A stretch of 11,622 nucleotides of DNA from JBNJGT01 sp046496745 (GCA_046496745.1 JAWOGQ010000015.1:1-11622); one strand, 5' to 3'; shown: positions 1 to 7,188, numbered from the stretch's first letter. The notes: generated by a model not told the origin, from the letters alone. A program made the numbers and translations.

Positions 1-1196
1 CCCCGTAAGAGATAGATCCCAATACCCAGGATCACAATCAAAGCGATGATTGCTATCCCTACAACAGGCGATTGTTTCTCATCAACACCATTTGCAACCT
101 CAAAAGAGAGCTGGCGTTCCTGTGTTATCACTTCATTGCTGTCAATTGCCCGTACTTCAAGATCAACCTTGTACTCCTTTGGTTTTGCATCCTCTATATC
201 CAGAGTCAAGACAGCAACCCCGCTCTCACCACCTTCCAGGGAACCCACAAAATCAGACTTCTGGTCGAACTCGAATGGTTGTGAGGAATCCTTGAATGCA
301 TGCAGTGATACTGACTCAGCATCATCTGTCCCGGTATTGGCAACAGTAATGTATATGTCCACCTTGTTGTTTGGCCTTACTGTCGCAGGATCCATCCTGA
401 CATCTGTGATCTCAAAATAAGGGGATGGCTTGAGCGTCAGGTTCAAAGGCAGGACTATCTCCTGGTAATCTTCATCCTTATAGCTGACTTTCACATCAAC
501 AGGATATACCCCTGAGGAAAGATCCTCGTCAAGGTCCAGATAGAACTTTCCCTGCCCGGTTGTACCTGCAGCAACCGTTCCCAGAACCGCTTCGTGCGAA
601 GAAGTATAGGAAGGAGAGATACCTTCAGGAAGCTGCAGGCTCATCTTCACATTATTCGCATCAGAATCCCCGATATTTACGAGGTCCAGGCTAAGCTCAG
701 CCTCCTCAAGATCCCGCTTCAGCTGCTTAGGGGTTGTCCTGACTGCACCTAACATCAGATCAGGCTCTTCCTTCTCTCCTACACGTATATCATATTCCAT
801 GAGAGACCATCCTGAATCCTCAGATTTCCTGCTTTTCAGATCAACTGGATATGTCCCTTCCAGAGCATCTTCTGCCACCCTCACCTTGTAATAAAGAGTG
901 TAATGCTCTTCATCATCACTATAACCTCTCCAGTGCCCCACATTCTTTTCAGGTTTATCAACTGCATCAAAAAAGAAAGGATAATCCGTGTCAAGCATGA
1001 AAGTCAGGTTCTCGATCTCTGCAGTTCCAAACTTTGTCACTTTCCAGCGAAGCTCAACATATTCACCGGGTTCAGCAGGATCCGGGTCCTGGTTCAGGAA
1101 AACCGTCCTCAGCAAAGCTGTATCCTGGTCTCCTGCATAAAGCGCGCCCTGCGCCATTAATGTTCCTACAAGCAATAGCATAATAATCCTTTTCAT
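1..1196 (-). CDS. Exported, C-terminally anchored beta-sandwich protein (COG1361/NEW3-like), 3' end outside window
   Basis: The reading frame is open from ATG at 1196 to the window edge (398 codons plus 2 bases), so the C-terminus is missing, probably by only a few residues. Residues 1-21 form a signal peptide (MKRIIMLLLVGTLMAQ...). Three Ig-like segments follow, at about 25-140, 145-255 and 258-367. The last two carry typical NEW3/CARDB wording such as LVNIGDSDANNVKMSLQLP and ITVANTGTDDAESV. A hydrophobic helix at about 378-395 (VVGIAIIALIVILGIGIYLL) anchors the end, so most of the protein should lie outside the membrane. The start overlaps the stop of the upstream transporter gene as ATGA, and AGGAGGT 7 nt before it is a strong Shine-Dalgarno. 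Operon position suggests it works with the RND proteins. The exact family was assigned by eye; the exported, anchored beta-rich nature is secure. Confidence 0.85.
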   Translation of the reverse strand, partial: MKRIIMLLLVGTLMAQGALYAGDQDTALLRTVFLNQDPDPAEPGEYVELRWKVTKFGTAEIENLTFMLDTDYPFFFDAVDKPEKNVGHWRGYSDDEEHYTLYYKVRVAEDALEGTYPVDLKSRKSEDSGWSLMEYDIRVGEKEEPDLMLGAVRTTPKQLKRDLEEAELSLDLVNIGDSDANNVKMSLQLPEGISPSYTSSHEAVLGTVAAGTTGQGKFYLDLDEDLSSGVYPVDVKVSYKDEDYQEIVLPLNLTLKPSPYFEITDVRMDPATVRPNNKVDIYITVANTGTDDAESVSLHAFKDSSQPFEFDQKSDFVGSLEGGESGVAVLTLDIEDAKPKEYKVDLEVRAIDSNEVITQERQLSFEVANGVDEKQSPVVGIAIIALIVILGIGIYLLR

Positions 1197-2272
1197 TTTT
1201 TAGACCTCCTAAATCTTTCACCTAATACAGATATTATTGGTATGATCGTGATAGCAGCAAGAAAACATGCTGTTATCCCATAACTCATCATCGTTCCAAG
1301 CTCTGCCATCACAGTAAGGTTTCCCATGGACATCGCCCGGAATCCGATCAATGCAGCAAGAGTGGTAGTAAACATCGGGATGAACACTGCATTTAATGTA
1401 TTCTCCATTGCCTTCTCAGGAGCTAACTTTTCCAATTCACGCCTGAACCTGCTTATTGTCTGGATCCCAAAATCAATCCCTATTCCCATTATCATCGACA
1501 TCGCACCAGAAGTTGCAGGACTTATCGAAAGACCAAGCAAGCCAAAATACCCAAAAGCCCAGACTAACCCGATAATTATGACTGCCAGAGGCGTCAATGC
1601 ATACCTTATCGAACGAAAAAGAAGCAATAGGACCACAAGTATCCCCACCAGAGAGAATATTGAAGTCTTCTGCATATCCGGCCCTAAAGTCCCCTCTATG
1701 ATTGGCCCTGTCGCAATATCACCGGCGACATTCACTGACAGGGCACGAGGCTTATCAAGATTCCCGATTACCCCTTGCAGGTCTGAAACCAGTTCTGAAT
1801 CATCATACGAGTCATCAAGATTGATACGTATGACTGACATTAGATAATCATCACTGATATAATTCTCAAATGCACCTGAATCGACAACCTCCTTGATTCT
1901 TCTCTCTGACTTTGGTATCATTCCTTCCGTGTCATGCACAAGCGTGCCTGCACTGGTGACACCCACCACGTGATCAGTATGCGAGACAAGCTCAGACAAT
2001 AGATACATATATTCAATATATTCAGGCTTTCGTATGTCTCCTGAATCAAGCTCCAGTGCAATCATTATGGAATCGCTTCCACCGAAGTGATCTCCGATTA
2101 TATCAAAAGCTCTTATCTCTTTTATATCATCAGGCAGCATGTCTGAATTATCAAGATTCTCTGAGCCTACCTGTCCTGAAAAATAGATAGCAAGCCCTGT
2201 TACCAGAAGGACAAGGAGAAGCACTGTATAAGGATTATGCGAGATGTACCTGGAGTATCTTTTGATAATCAT
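1193..2272 (-). CDS. RND/MMPL-family transporter, second half-size subunit
   Basis: A 359-residue membrane protein of the RND superfamily (COG1033, MMPL-like). One helix near residues 15-32 is followed by a soluble loop to about 200, then five helices. This is half of the usual two-fold RND layout. The fourth helix carries GIGIDFGIQTISRFRRE, matching the G-x-x-x-D-(Y/F)-G...SR(Y/F)R signature; its acidic residue is the proton-relay candidate by analogy. The loop begins with DMLPDDIKEIRAFDIIGDHFGG, typical of the porter domain. The ATG overlaps the stop of the preceding half-transporter as ATGA, with GAGGAGGG 6 nt upstream. The gene ends in an ATGA overlap with the surface protein. It presumably pairs with the preceding gene to form one functional 12-helix unit, driven by an ion gradient. 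The substrate cannot be read from sequence; lipids or amphiphiles are common in this family. Confidence 0.87.
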   Translation of the reverse strand: MIIKRYSRYISHNPYTVLLLVLLVTGLAIYFSGQVGSENLDNSDMLPDDIKEIRAFDIIGDHFGGSDSIMIALELDSGDIRKPEYIEYMYLLSELVSHTDHVVGVTSAGTLVHDTEGMIPKSERRIKEVVDSGAFENYISDDYLMSVIRINLDDSYDDSELVSDLQGVIGNLDKPRALSVNVAGDIATGPIIEGTLGPDMQKTSIFSLVGILVVLLLLFRSIRYALTPLAVIIIGLVWAFGYFGLLGLSISPATSGAMSMIMGIGIDFGIQTISRFRRELEKLAPEKAMENTLNAVFIPMFTTTLAALIGFRAMSMGNLTVMAELGTMMSYGITACFLAAITIIPIISVLGERFRRSKK

Positions 2273-3384
2273 TTCAAGCCCTCCTCAAATAACATTATCA
2301 CTGGCTCTACAACAACTGCTGCGATTATACAGTAAAAAATCCCCAGTGCAAGACTGAATCCAAGGTGCTGCATCATCGGCATGATAGAGAAAGTAAGAGC
2401 AAGGAATCCTACAATCGTAGTGGTACCGGATCCAAGCACCGCAGAACCCACTGCAGGTACTGCAGTTGACAATGCCTTTTTCTGGCTGCGTTTCTTTGCC
2501 CGCTCCTCCTTGTAGCGAGAGATCATGAAAACACCATATTCCACACCCAGCCCCAAAAGCATGGCTCCAAGCCCTGCTGTCGCAATCGAGATCTTGACCC
2601 CAAGCCAACCAAGTGTCCCACCGGTCCAGATGATCCCAAGCAATAAAGGCACGCTGATCACTCCTGCCTGCGTGAATGACCTCTGGATTATCACGAGCAA
2701 GAAGAATATGATCACAAAAGCAACCAAGAGAGTAAACACACTATCAAATTCCAGGAGTTCAAGAATGACCTTCAATATTGAAGGTGACCCGGTTATGGTG
2801 ATCTCTGTTCCTGGTGGCTTTGAAAGCCCATCCAGTTTCTCGTTCAAAAGATCAGTAAGAGCAATGATCCCTTCATTCCCCATACCCACATCCGCCTTCA
2901 ACATCATTATCATCTTTGTCCGATCATCACTCACGAAAGAATCAAGTCCGCTGTTCATCAAAGCAGAATGCATGTCCTGAGAAGTATAGGAAGGATTCGC
3001 CTGCTTTATCTGCCTGACCACCGGAGCAACAGAGACAACATCATCTATGCTGCTCTCATAAGAAAGCGTTTCCTCAAGACGCACCACATAATCCATTATC
3101 GCAGGGTCAAGTATATCCTTTGGAACCTCCTTCATGTTCACATCCTTTAGCTGGAAAAGCACGAATATCGTGTCCTCTCCGCTGAAAGCATCATTTACCC
3201 TGTCATTGAGCAGGAATATGGGAAGATGCTGCGGCATCTCTTCTTCGAAATTACCCTCTAACTGGATATCCTTGAGTCCTATCCCCAAAAGAAGGGTGAA
3301 AACCAGGACTATCATAAGAATCATATAGGGATGCCTGTATTGAAGAAACGTCAATTTTTCCAGTGCTTTCTCAATCATGCTCAT
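2269..3384 (-). CDS. RND/MMPL-family transporter, first half-size subunit
   Basis: A 371-residue protein with the same half-pump layout as its downstream neighbour: a helix near 18-37, an extracellular porter-like loop (about 40-210, including EEMPQHLPIFLLNDRVNDAF), then five helices between 212 and 366. The fourth helix carries GLGVEYGVFMISRYKEE, the family signature with Glu where the partner has Asp. Full-length relatives carry both halves in one chain of roughly 700-900 residues; here the two ORFs sum to 730. The ATG at 3384 overlaps the padR stop as ATGA. The upstream GGGA is only a modest ribosome site, so translational coupling to padR is likely. A second ATG at 3378 is possible, but the other operon junctions use ATGA. 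Export function and pairing with the next gene are inference; family membership is clear. Confidence 0.87.
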   Translation of the reverse strand: MSMIEKALEKLTFLQYRHPYMILMIVLVFTLLLGIGLKDIQLEGNFEEEMPQHLPIFLLNDRVNDAFSGEDTIFVLFQLKDVNMKEVPKDILDPAIMDYVVRLEETLSYESSIDDVVSVAPVVRQIKQANPSYTSQDMHSALMNSGLDSFVSDDRTKMIMMLKADVGMGNEGIIALTDLLNEKLDGLSKPPGTEITITGSPSILKVILELLEFDSVFTLLVAFVIIFFLLVIIQRSFTQAGVISVPLLLGIIWTGGTLGWLGVKISIATAGLGAMLLGLGVEYGVFMISRYKEERAKKRSQKKALSTAVPAVGSAVLGSGTTTIVGFLALTFSIMPMMQHLGFSLALGIFYCIIAAVVVEPVIMLFEEGLK

Positions 3385-3854
3385 CTTAATTCCCGCAGTT
3401 TATCCTCTGCCCCTTTTATTATACTCCTGAACTCTTCCTCCTTTGACCTGAATCCCTCCTTATTCATCAGGTCAAACATGACCCGAAAGAAAGGGATCAT
3501 CACATCACTGTTTCTTACAAGCTCTTTCTCATTGATTGAAGGGCATCCCTCTCCCAAGAGGTCAGATACAACTCTCTGCATCTTAAGATGCGTATTGAAC
3601 ATGTCCTGATGCTGTTTGAGGATATCCCTGATATGCCTTTTCCCTTTTATTGTTAATGAATATACCTTGCTGTTTCCATCTTCCCTGAAAGTGACAAAGC
3701 CTTTTTCTTTCAACTCGTTAAGCAGAGGATACATGGATCCGCTTGAAGGCCTTTTGCCATAATTCTCCTCAATCGAATCCATAAGAGAATATCCGGTTTG
3801 TTTCTGTACCAATAGTGATTCAAGCACCAATATCTTCAACACACCTCTAAGCAT
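3381..3854 (-). CDS. PadR-family transcriptional regulator
   Basis: 157 residues. Residues 1-85 form the PadR winged helix: GYSLMDSIEENYGKRPSSGS then MYPLLNELKEKGFV (recognition region about 36-55), then the wing with VYSLTIKGKRHI. Residues 90-157 are helical and charged, as expected for the dimerisation part. PadR proteins are usually repressors released by small hydrophobic or aromatic ligands, and often sit next to the efflux pump they control. This gene heads the operon encoding the two RND halves and the anchored surface protein, and joins the first of them by ATGA. No Shine-Dalgarno precedes ATG 3854, and the TATA box is centred about 26 nt upstream, so the message is probably leaderless. 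A dyad between TATA box and start suggests autorepression. The family call is firm; the regulated genes and the ligand are inferred. Confidence 0.92.
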   Translation of the reverse strand: MLRGVLKILVLESLLVQKQTGYSLMDSIEENYGKRPSSGSMYPLLNELKEKGFVTFREDGNSKVYSLTIKGKRHIRDILKQHQDMFNTHLKMQRVVSDLLGEGCPSINEKELVRNSDVMIPFFRVMFDLMNKEGFRSKEEEFRSIIKGAEDKLRELR

Positions 3855-3857
3855 ATT

Positions 3858-3874
3858 ATGTCGGTTTCCGATAC
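3858..3874. promoter_or_regulatory. Candidate PadR operator
   Basis: An imperfect dyad, ATGTCGG-TTT-CCGATAC on the plus strand, with perfect TCGG/CCGA inner arms and one further matched T/A pair outside them. It resembles the ATGT...ACAT-type dyads bound by PadR proteins. It fills the gap between TATA box and ATG, where a bound dimer would block polymerase loading. Binding is inferred from position and symmetry only. Confidence 0.4.
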
Positions 3875-3876
3875 CA

Positions 3877-3884
3877 ATATAAAA
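3877..3884 (-). promoter_or_regulatory. TATA box of the padR-RND operon
   Basis: On the minus strand the sequence reads TTTTTTATATTGG, with the TATA core centred about 26 nt before the padR ATG. The T run (3881-3886) lies directly after the TAA of the upstream exported-protein gene. It could therefore act both as that gene's terminator and as the upstream part of the promoter. The spacing predicts a start of transcription at or next to the ATG. Confidence 0.6.
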
Positions 3885-3887
3885 AAC

Positions 3888-4520
3888 TTATGATTTCCCG
3901 TGGAACATGAAAACAAGAAAGAATACTATGAACGAGAGGAAAAAGCTAAGCGCCATCAGCCCTATGTACAATCCATCAGTCTCAGGACTCCTCTCAAGGA
4001 TATTATAGTCAAAAGATTCCCTCCCTACATTCACCTTGAAAGTCTTGCTGTCATAGGTGGAATTATCCACCAGCGCAACTATCTTCAAAGAATAAGCCCC
4101 CTCATCAGCATCATTCCTGACCCCCACATCAATGAACATCCTTTCCCTATCATAACCAGATACTTTCACCTTATCAGGTATGCTGACAGTAAAGGAACCA
4201 TTATCGTAACAGAACTTATTAGGCAGGCTGCTGCATACTGATTCCATGCAATCATTGGATGCACAATCTATAGGCTCCAGCCTTAACCTGAAGGTGGTGT
4301 CCTTGTCATAATAATTCTTGACATGGAAAAGCATGATCTCATAGGTCTTATTACGAAGAAGGCTCCTCTCCCTTTGCGCCTCCTCCTGCCTTTCCTTGTT
4401 GAGGAGCACATTCAGGTTATAATGCTCCAGCGTAAGTGCATCATCCGGAAAGGAATATACTCCGAATACGAAATAAAGACAGACTATTGAAAGAAAAACA
4501 ATCAGGTACCCTTTTTTCAT
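3888..4520 (-). CDS. Small exported membrane-anchored protein, family not recognised
   Basis: 210 residues. An N-terminal hydrophobic stretch (MKKGYLIVFLSIVCLYFVFGVYSF) is a signal peptide or signal anchor. A polar, beta-rich region follows, and a second helix near 185-206 (IGLMALSFFLSFIVFFLVFMF) precedes a short positive tail. The outside part has four closely spaced cysteines (in IDCASNDCMESVCSSLPNKFCYD), suggesting disulfides. After them comes a strand-rich stretch (FTVSIPDKVKV...SLKIVALVDN) like the Ig-type domains of archaeal surface proteins. The plan of signal, beta domain and C-terminal anchor resembles a small version of the NEW3-like protein at the end of the neighbouring operon. 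It has its own promoter and is separated from padR by 33 bp, so it may or may not be co-regulated. No function is assigned. Confidence 0.75.
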   Translation of the reverse strand: MKKGYLIVFLSIVCLYFVFGVYSFPDDALTLEHYNLNVLLNKERQEEAQRERSLLRNKTYEIMLFHVKNYYDKDTTFRLRLEPIDCASNDCMESVCSSLPNKFCYDNGSFTVSIPDKVKVSGYDRERMFIDVGVRNDADEGAYSLKIVALVDNSTYDSKTFKVNVGRESFDYNILERSPETDGLYIGLMALSFFLSFIVFFLVFMFHGKS

Positions 4521-4542
4521 ACCCTGTCATGATATAAAAGTA

Positions 4543-4550
4543 TATTTAAA
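4543..4550 (-). promoter_or_regulatory. TATA box of the small exported protein gene
   Basis: The minus strand reads TTTAAATA, centred about 26-27 nt before ATG 4520, with no Shine-Dalgarno between. This is the layout of a leaderless archaeal promoter. It lies back to back with the rad50 promoter in a 73-bp divergent gap. Confidence 0.5.
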
Positions 4551-4565
4551 CCTTTCTCGTTAAAT

Positions 4566-4573
4566 CTTTAAAG
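4566..4573 (+). promoter_or_regulatory. TATA box of rad50
   Basis: CTTTAAAG on the plus strand is centred about 25 nt before ATG 4594. No convincing Shine-Dalgarno precedes the ATG, so a leaderless or nearly leaderless transcript is likely. Confidence 0.45.
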
Positions 4574-4593
4574 GGGCAGGTGTTCCAGAGATT

Positions 4594-6639
4594 ATGCTCA
4601 TCAGGCACCTTCAGCTCGAGAACATAAGAAGCTTCACAAACGAGGAGATAAGCATCCCCAGAGGTACAATCCTCCTCAGCGGAGACATAGGAGCAGGTAA
4701 ATCCACCCTCCTCATCGCAATAGAATTCGCCCTTTTTGGCATACTCAGGGGAACGGTCAATGGAACATCCATCCTTAGGCATGGGAAAAAAGAAGGATCA
4801 GTGACCCTGACCTTCTCCATCGCTTCAAAAGAGATAACAATAAAGCGTACACTAAAGCGCCAAAAGGATTCTGTCCAGCAGGGCAATGGTTATATCGTAA
4901 TAGACAACATAAGAACAGAAGGCACGTCCACCGAACTCAAGGCAAGAATCCTGGAATTGCTGGGCTACCCCCAGGAACTCCTTTCAAGGAGCAAGAATCT
5001 CATCTACCGCTACACCGTATTCACACCTCAGGAAGAGATGAAACAGATCCTTCTTGAAGAAAGCGATGCCAGGGTAGACACCTTAAGGAAAGCCTTCGGT
5101 CTTGACAAGTACAACCGCATAAGAGAGAACATTACCATCTATACCCGCAAGCTAAAAGAGCAGAACAAGGTCCTCGAAGGCAAGGCCAGCGGCCTGGAAG
5201 CAAAAGAAGAGCAGTACAAGAACATCCTCCAGGAGATGGAAGAGAAAAAGAGACAGCTGGATCCCGAAAGCCTCGAAAAACAAAGAAAGCTCGTCCAGGA
5301 AAAGAAACAGAAATTCCAGGAGATCGAAGAGAAGATAAAGAAGATACAGGAACAAAAGCATTCCCGCAAGATTCTGGATGAGAAGATCCTCCACGAGGTA
5401 TCCCAGAGAAAACAACTGGCAAAAGACATCGAGCAGCTGCAAGAACAGCTCCGGAAACTGGACGAAGAGCTAAAAGAGATACCTGACAAGGAGAAGCTCC
5501 AGGAACGGATCGATTCTCTGCGGGAAAAGGCAGGAACTGTTGAAAAAGAGATAAGTGCAGCCCACCAGCGCATGGGAGGGCTTACAAGCAAGAGAAAGGA
5601 AGCTGAAGAGATAAAGAAAAAGATATTCGATCTCACCCACTGCCCCACCTGTGAGCAAACCGTAAGTACAGACCACAAGCAGAAGATAAAAGAACGTGAA
5701 GATTCAAAGATCTCAACTGTAGAAAAGGAGAACAAGAAGCTTGAGGATGAGATAAGCAAAAAGAAAAAGGAAAAGCAAGACATCGACAAAGAGCTTGAGA
5801 AACTCCAGAAAGAACTGCAACAGGTACAACTCCTTCTGTACAAGAAAAAGAATTACACCGAAAAATCCGAAGAGAAGAAAAAGAAAGAAGAGCAATTCCA
5901 GAAGACTAAACAGACTATCGCTGATCTCAACAAGCAAAAGATGGAGATAAAGGTCCCAGAAGAAGGGATAGATGAACAACGCCAGCAGATAAAGAAAGCA
6001 GTTGACGAGGAGCAGGATAAGTTAAAGAGACAGGAGATCCTTCAGGAATCCATAAAAGGCCGCTTGCAGGAGAACCAGAAGACCAAAGAAAACCTTGAAA
6101 AAGAGATAGCAGAGAAAAAGGAAGCAAAAAAACAGCATAAGGCCACGCAAAAGACCATACAATGGTGCGAAGAGTATTTTGTCCAGCTCATGAAAAATAT
6201 CGAACGAAACGTCATGCGCACCATCCAGCGCGAGTTCAACGAGTATTTCAAGGGATGGTTCAGCATGCTCATAGATGACGAGCTGCTCAGTGCACGCCTT
6301 GACGAGGAATTCACTCCGATAATCGAGCAGAACGGTTATGAGACAAGTGTTGCAAGCCTCTCAGGTGGGGAGAAGACAAGTTGTGCCCTTGCCTACAGGC
6401 TTGCCCTCAACAAAGTGATAAACGACGTGGTTGAATCAATAAAGACAAAAGACCTGATAATCCTTGACGAACCGACCGACGGTTTCTCTTCAGAACAACT
6501 GGACCGCGTGAGAGATGTGCTAGACTCCCTCCACATGGAACAGATAATTCTAGTATCCCATGAGAGCAAGGTAGAAAGCTTTGTAGATACTAACATAAGG
6601 GTAGAAAAAAAGAATCATGAAAGTAAGATAGAAAAATAA
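4594..6639 (+). CDS. rad50: Rad50-type DNA repair ATPase with zinc hook
   Basis: 681 residues in the SMC/Rad50 order. The N-terminal ATPase lobe has Walker A GDIGAGKST at 30-38 and a Q-loop VFTPQEEM with Gln146. A long Lys/Glu-rich coiled coil runs from about 170. The zinc hook CPTC is at 350-353 and the returning coil extends to about 530. The C-terminal lobe has the signature SLSGGEKTS at 588-596, Walker B LIILDEPTD (Asp625, Glu626) and the H-loop VSHES with His656. Rad50 dimerises on ATP and works with Mre11 nuclease to tether and process DNA double-strand breaks. The protein is shorter than many archaeal Rad50s (about 850-900 residues), mainly through shorter coils, but every catalytic motif is intact. 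No Mre11, HerA or NurA gene is adjacent, unlike the usual archaeal cluster. SbcC is the main alternative name; the zinc hook does not separate the two. Confidence 0.93.
   Translation: MLIRHLQLENIRSFTNEEISIPRGTILLSGDIGAGKSTLLIAIEFALFGILRGTVNGTSILRHGKKEGSVTLTFSIASKEITIKRTLKRQKDSVQQGNGYIVIDNIRTEGTSTELKARILELLGYPQELLSRSKNLIYRYTVFTPQEEMKQILLEESDARVDTLRKAFGLDKYNRIRENITIYTRKLKEQNKVLEGKASGLEAKEEQYKNILQEMEEKKRQLDPESLEKQRKLVQEKKQKFQEIEEKIKKIQEQKHSRKILDEKILHEVSQRKQLAKDIEQLQEQLRKLDEELKEIPDKEKLQERIDSLREKAGTVEKEISAAHQRMGGLTSKRKEAEEIKKKIFDLTHCPTCEQTVSTDHKQKIKEREDSKISTVEKENKKLEDEISKKKKEKQDIDKELEKLQKELQQVQLLLYKKKNYTEKSEEKKKKEEQFQKTKQTIADLNKQKMEIKVPEEGIDEQRQQIKKAVDEEQDKLKRQEILQESIKGRLQENQKTKENLEKEIAEKKEAKKQHKATQKTIQWCEEYFVQLMKNIERNVMRTIQREFNEYFKGWFSMLIDDELLSARLDEEFTPIIEQNGYETSVASLSGGEKTSCALAYRLALNKVINDVVESIKTKDLIILDEPTDGFSSEQLDRVRDVLDSLHMEQIILVSHESKVESFVDTNIRVEKKNHESKIEK
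6605..6636 (-). terminator. T-tract terminators for the TBP gene
   Basis: On the minus strand, T5 (6632-6636) and T7 (6605-6611) follow the TBP stop within 35 nt. They lie inside the last codons of rad50, where they encode its Lys/Glu-rich tail. Confidence 0.4.
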
Positions 6640-7188
6640 TTATTTTTTTGGTATTTCCATTACCTTTGAAAGATTGGTCTCAAGAACCTCAAGTGCACGA
6701 TTTAAATCATTCTCATTCTTGATTCCTGTAACAACAATCTTTCCATTCCCAAACAAAAGGAAACTTGTTTTTGGATCACGGATCTTATAGACCAGACCAG
6801 GGAACTGCTCAGGCTCGTACTCCACGTTATTGAGACTTATCGCAAGTTTGTTCAGGTTAAGGTCATAACCCAGTTGTCCTGCTGCAACCATGTTCTGAAC
6901 ATGAAGCTCAGGCTTTATCTTGATATTGACCTTGATCTTTTTCAATGCCTCAATTATGTTTTGTATTGAACGCTCAGCATCCTTAAGGTTTCGAGCACCC
7001 GTGCACACCACTCGCCCACTGGTAAAAATGAGAGCTGATGTTTTTGGATCCTTGATCCTCATGATCAATCCTGGGAACTGTTCAGGATTGTATTCCGTAT
7101 TCGGCAATGTCGAAGCAAGCTTATCAAGATTGATATGCTCTTCGAGTGCTGTTGATATAACCATATTCACAATGCTTGTTTTTGCCAT
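6640..7188 (-). CDS. tbp: TATA-box-binding protein (TBP)
   Basis: 182 residues forming two direct repeats of the TBP saddle, about 1-90 and 91-182. Repeat 1 has NTEYNPEQFPGLIMRIKDPK then ALIFTSGRVVCTGA. Repeat 2 has NVEYEPEQFPGLVYKIRDPK then LLFGNGKIVVTGIK. Both follow the archaeal consensus closely. TBP recognises the TATA box and recruits TFB and RNA polymerase, so it is the basal factor for every promoter in this window. The length is normal for archaea. The C-terminus is basic (VMEIPKK) and lacks the acidic tail found in some archaeal TBPs. The ATG at 7188 is preceded by GGGGGT about 5 nt upstream. Its stop codon abuts that of rad50. It lies 127 bp downstream of thrS on the same strand, with its own promoter candidates. 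Confidence 0.97.
   Translation of the reverse strand: MAKTSIVNMVISTALEEHINLDKLASTLPNTEYNPEQFPGLIMRIKDPKTSALIFTSGRVVCTGARNLKDAERSIQNIIEALKKIKVNIKIKPELHVQNMVAAGQLGYDLNLNKLAISLNNVEYEPEQFPGLVYKIRDPKTSFLLFGNGKIVVTGIKNENDLNRALEVLETNLSKVMEIPKK
6643..6649 (+). terminator. T-tract terminator for rad50
   Basis: A run of seven T on the plus strand begins 3 nt after the rad50 stop, inside the 3' end of the convergent TBP gene. Archaeal polymerase terminates at such tracts. No hairpin is seen. Confidence 0.45.

Noticed and set aside
1326..1847. 173-residue plus-strand ORF inside the second RND gene
   Set aside because: It is antisense to a conserved transporter segment that holds the family signature; no ribosome site or recognisable domain.
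2269..2272. A frameshift splitting one RND pump into two
   Set aside because: The second ORF starts at an ATGA with a strong GAGGAGGG site and the same junction type recurs on both sides, so two designed ORFs are more likely than a broken one.
4546..4782. Minus-strand ORF with several cysteines opposite the start of rad50
   Set aside because: It lies fully antisense to the Walker A region of a secure gene and across its promoter, with no family resemblance. Its cysteines arise from the complementary strand of rad50 codons.
5132..6314. Several Ser/Phe/Leu-rich minus-strand ORFs inside rad50
   Set aside because: The Lys/Glu-rich coiled coil (AAG, GAA, GAG codons) is read in reverse as TTC, CTT and CTC runs. 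This gives long stop-free but meaningless frames.
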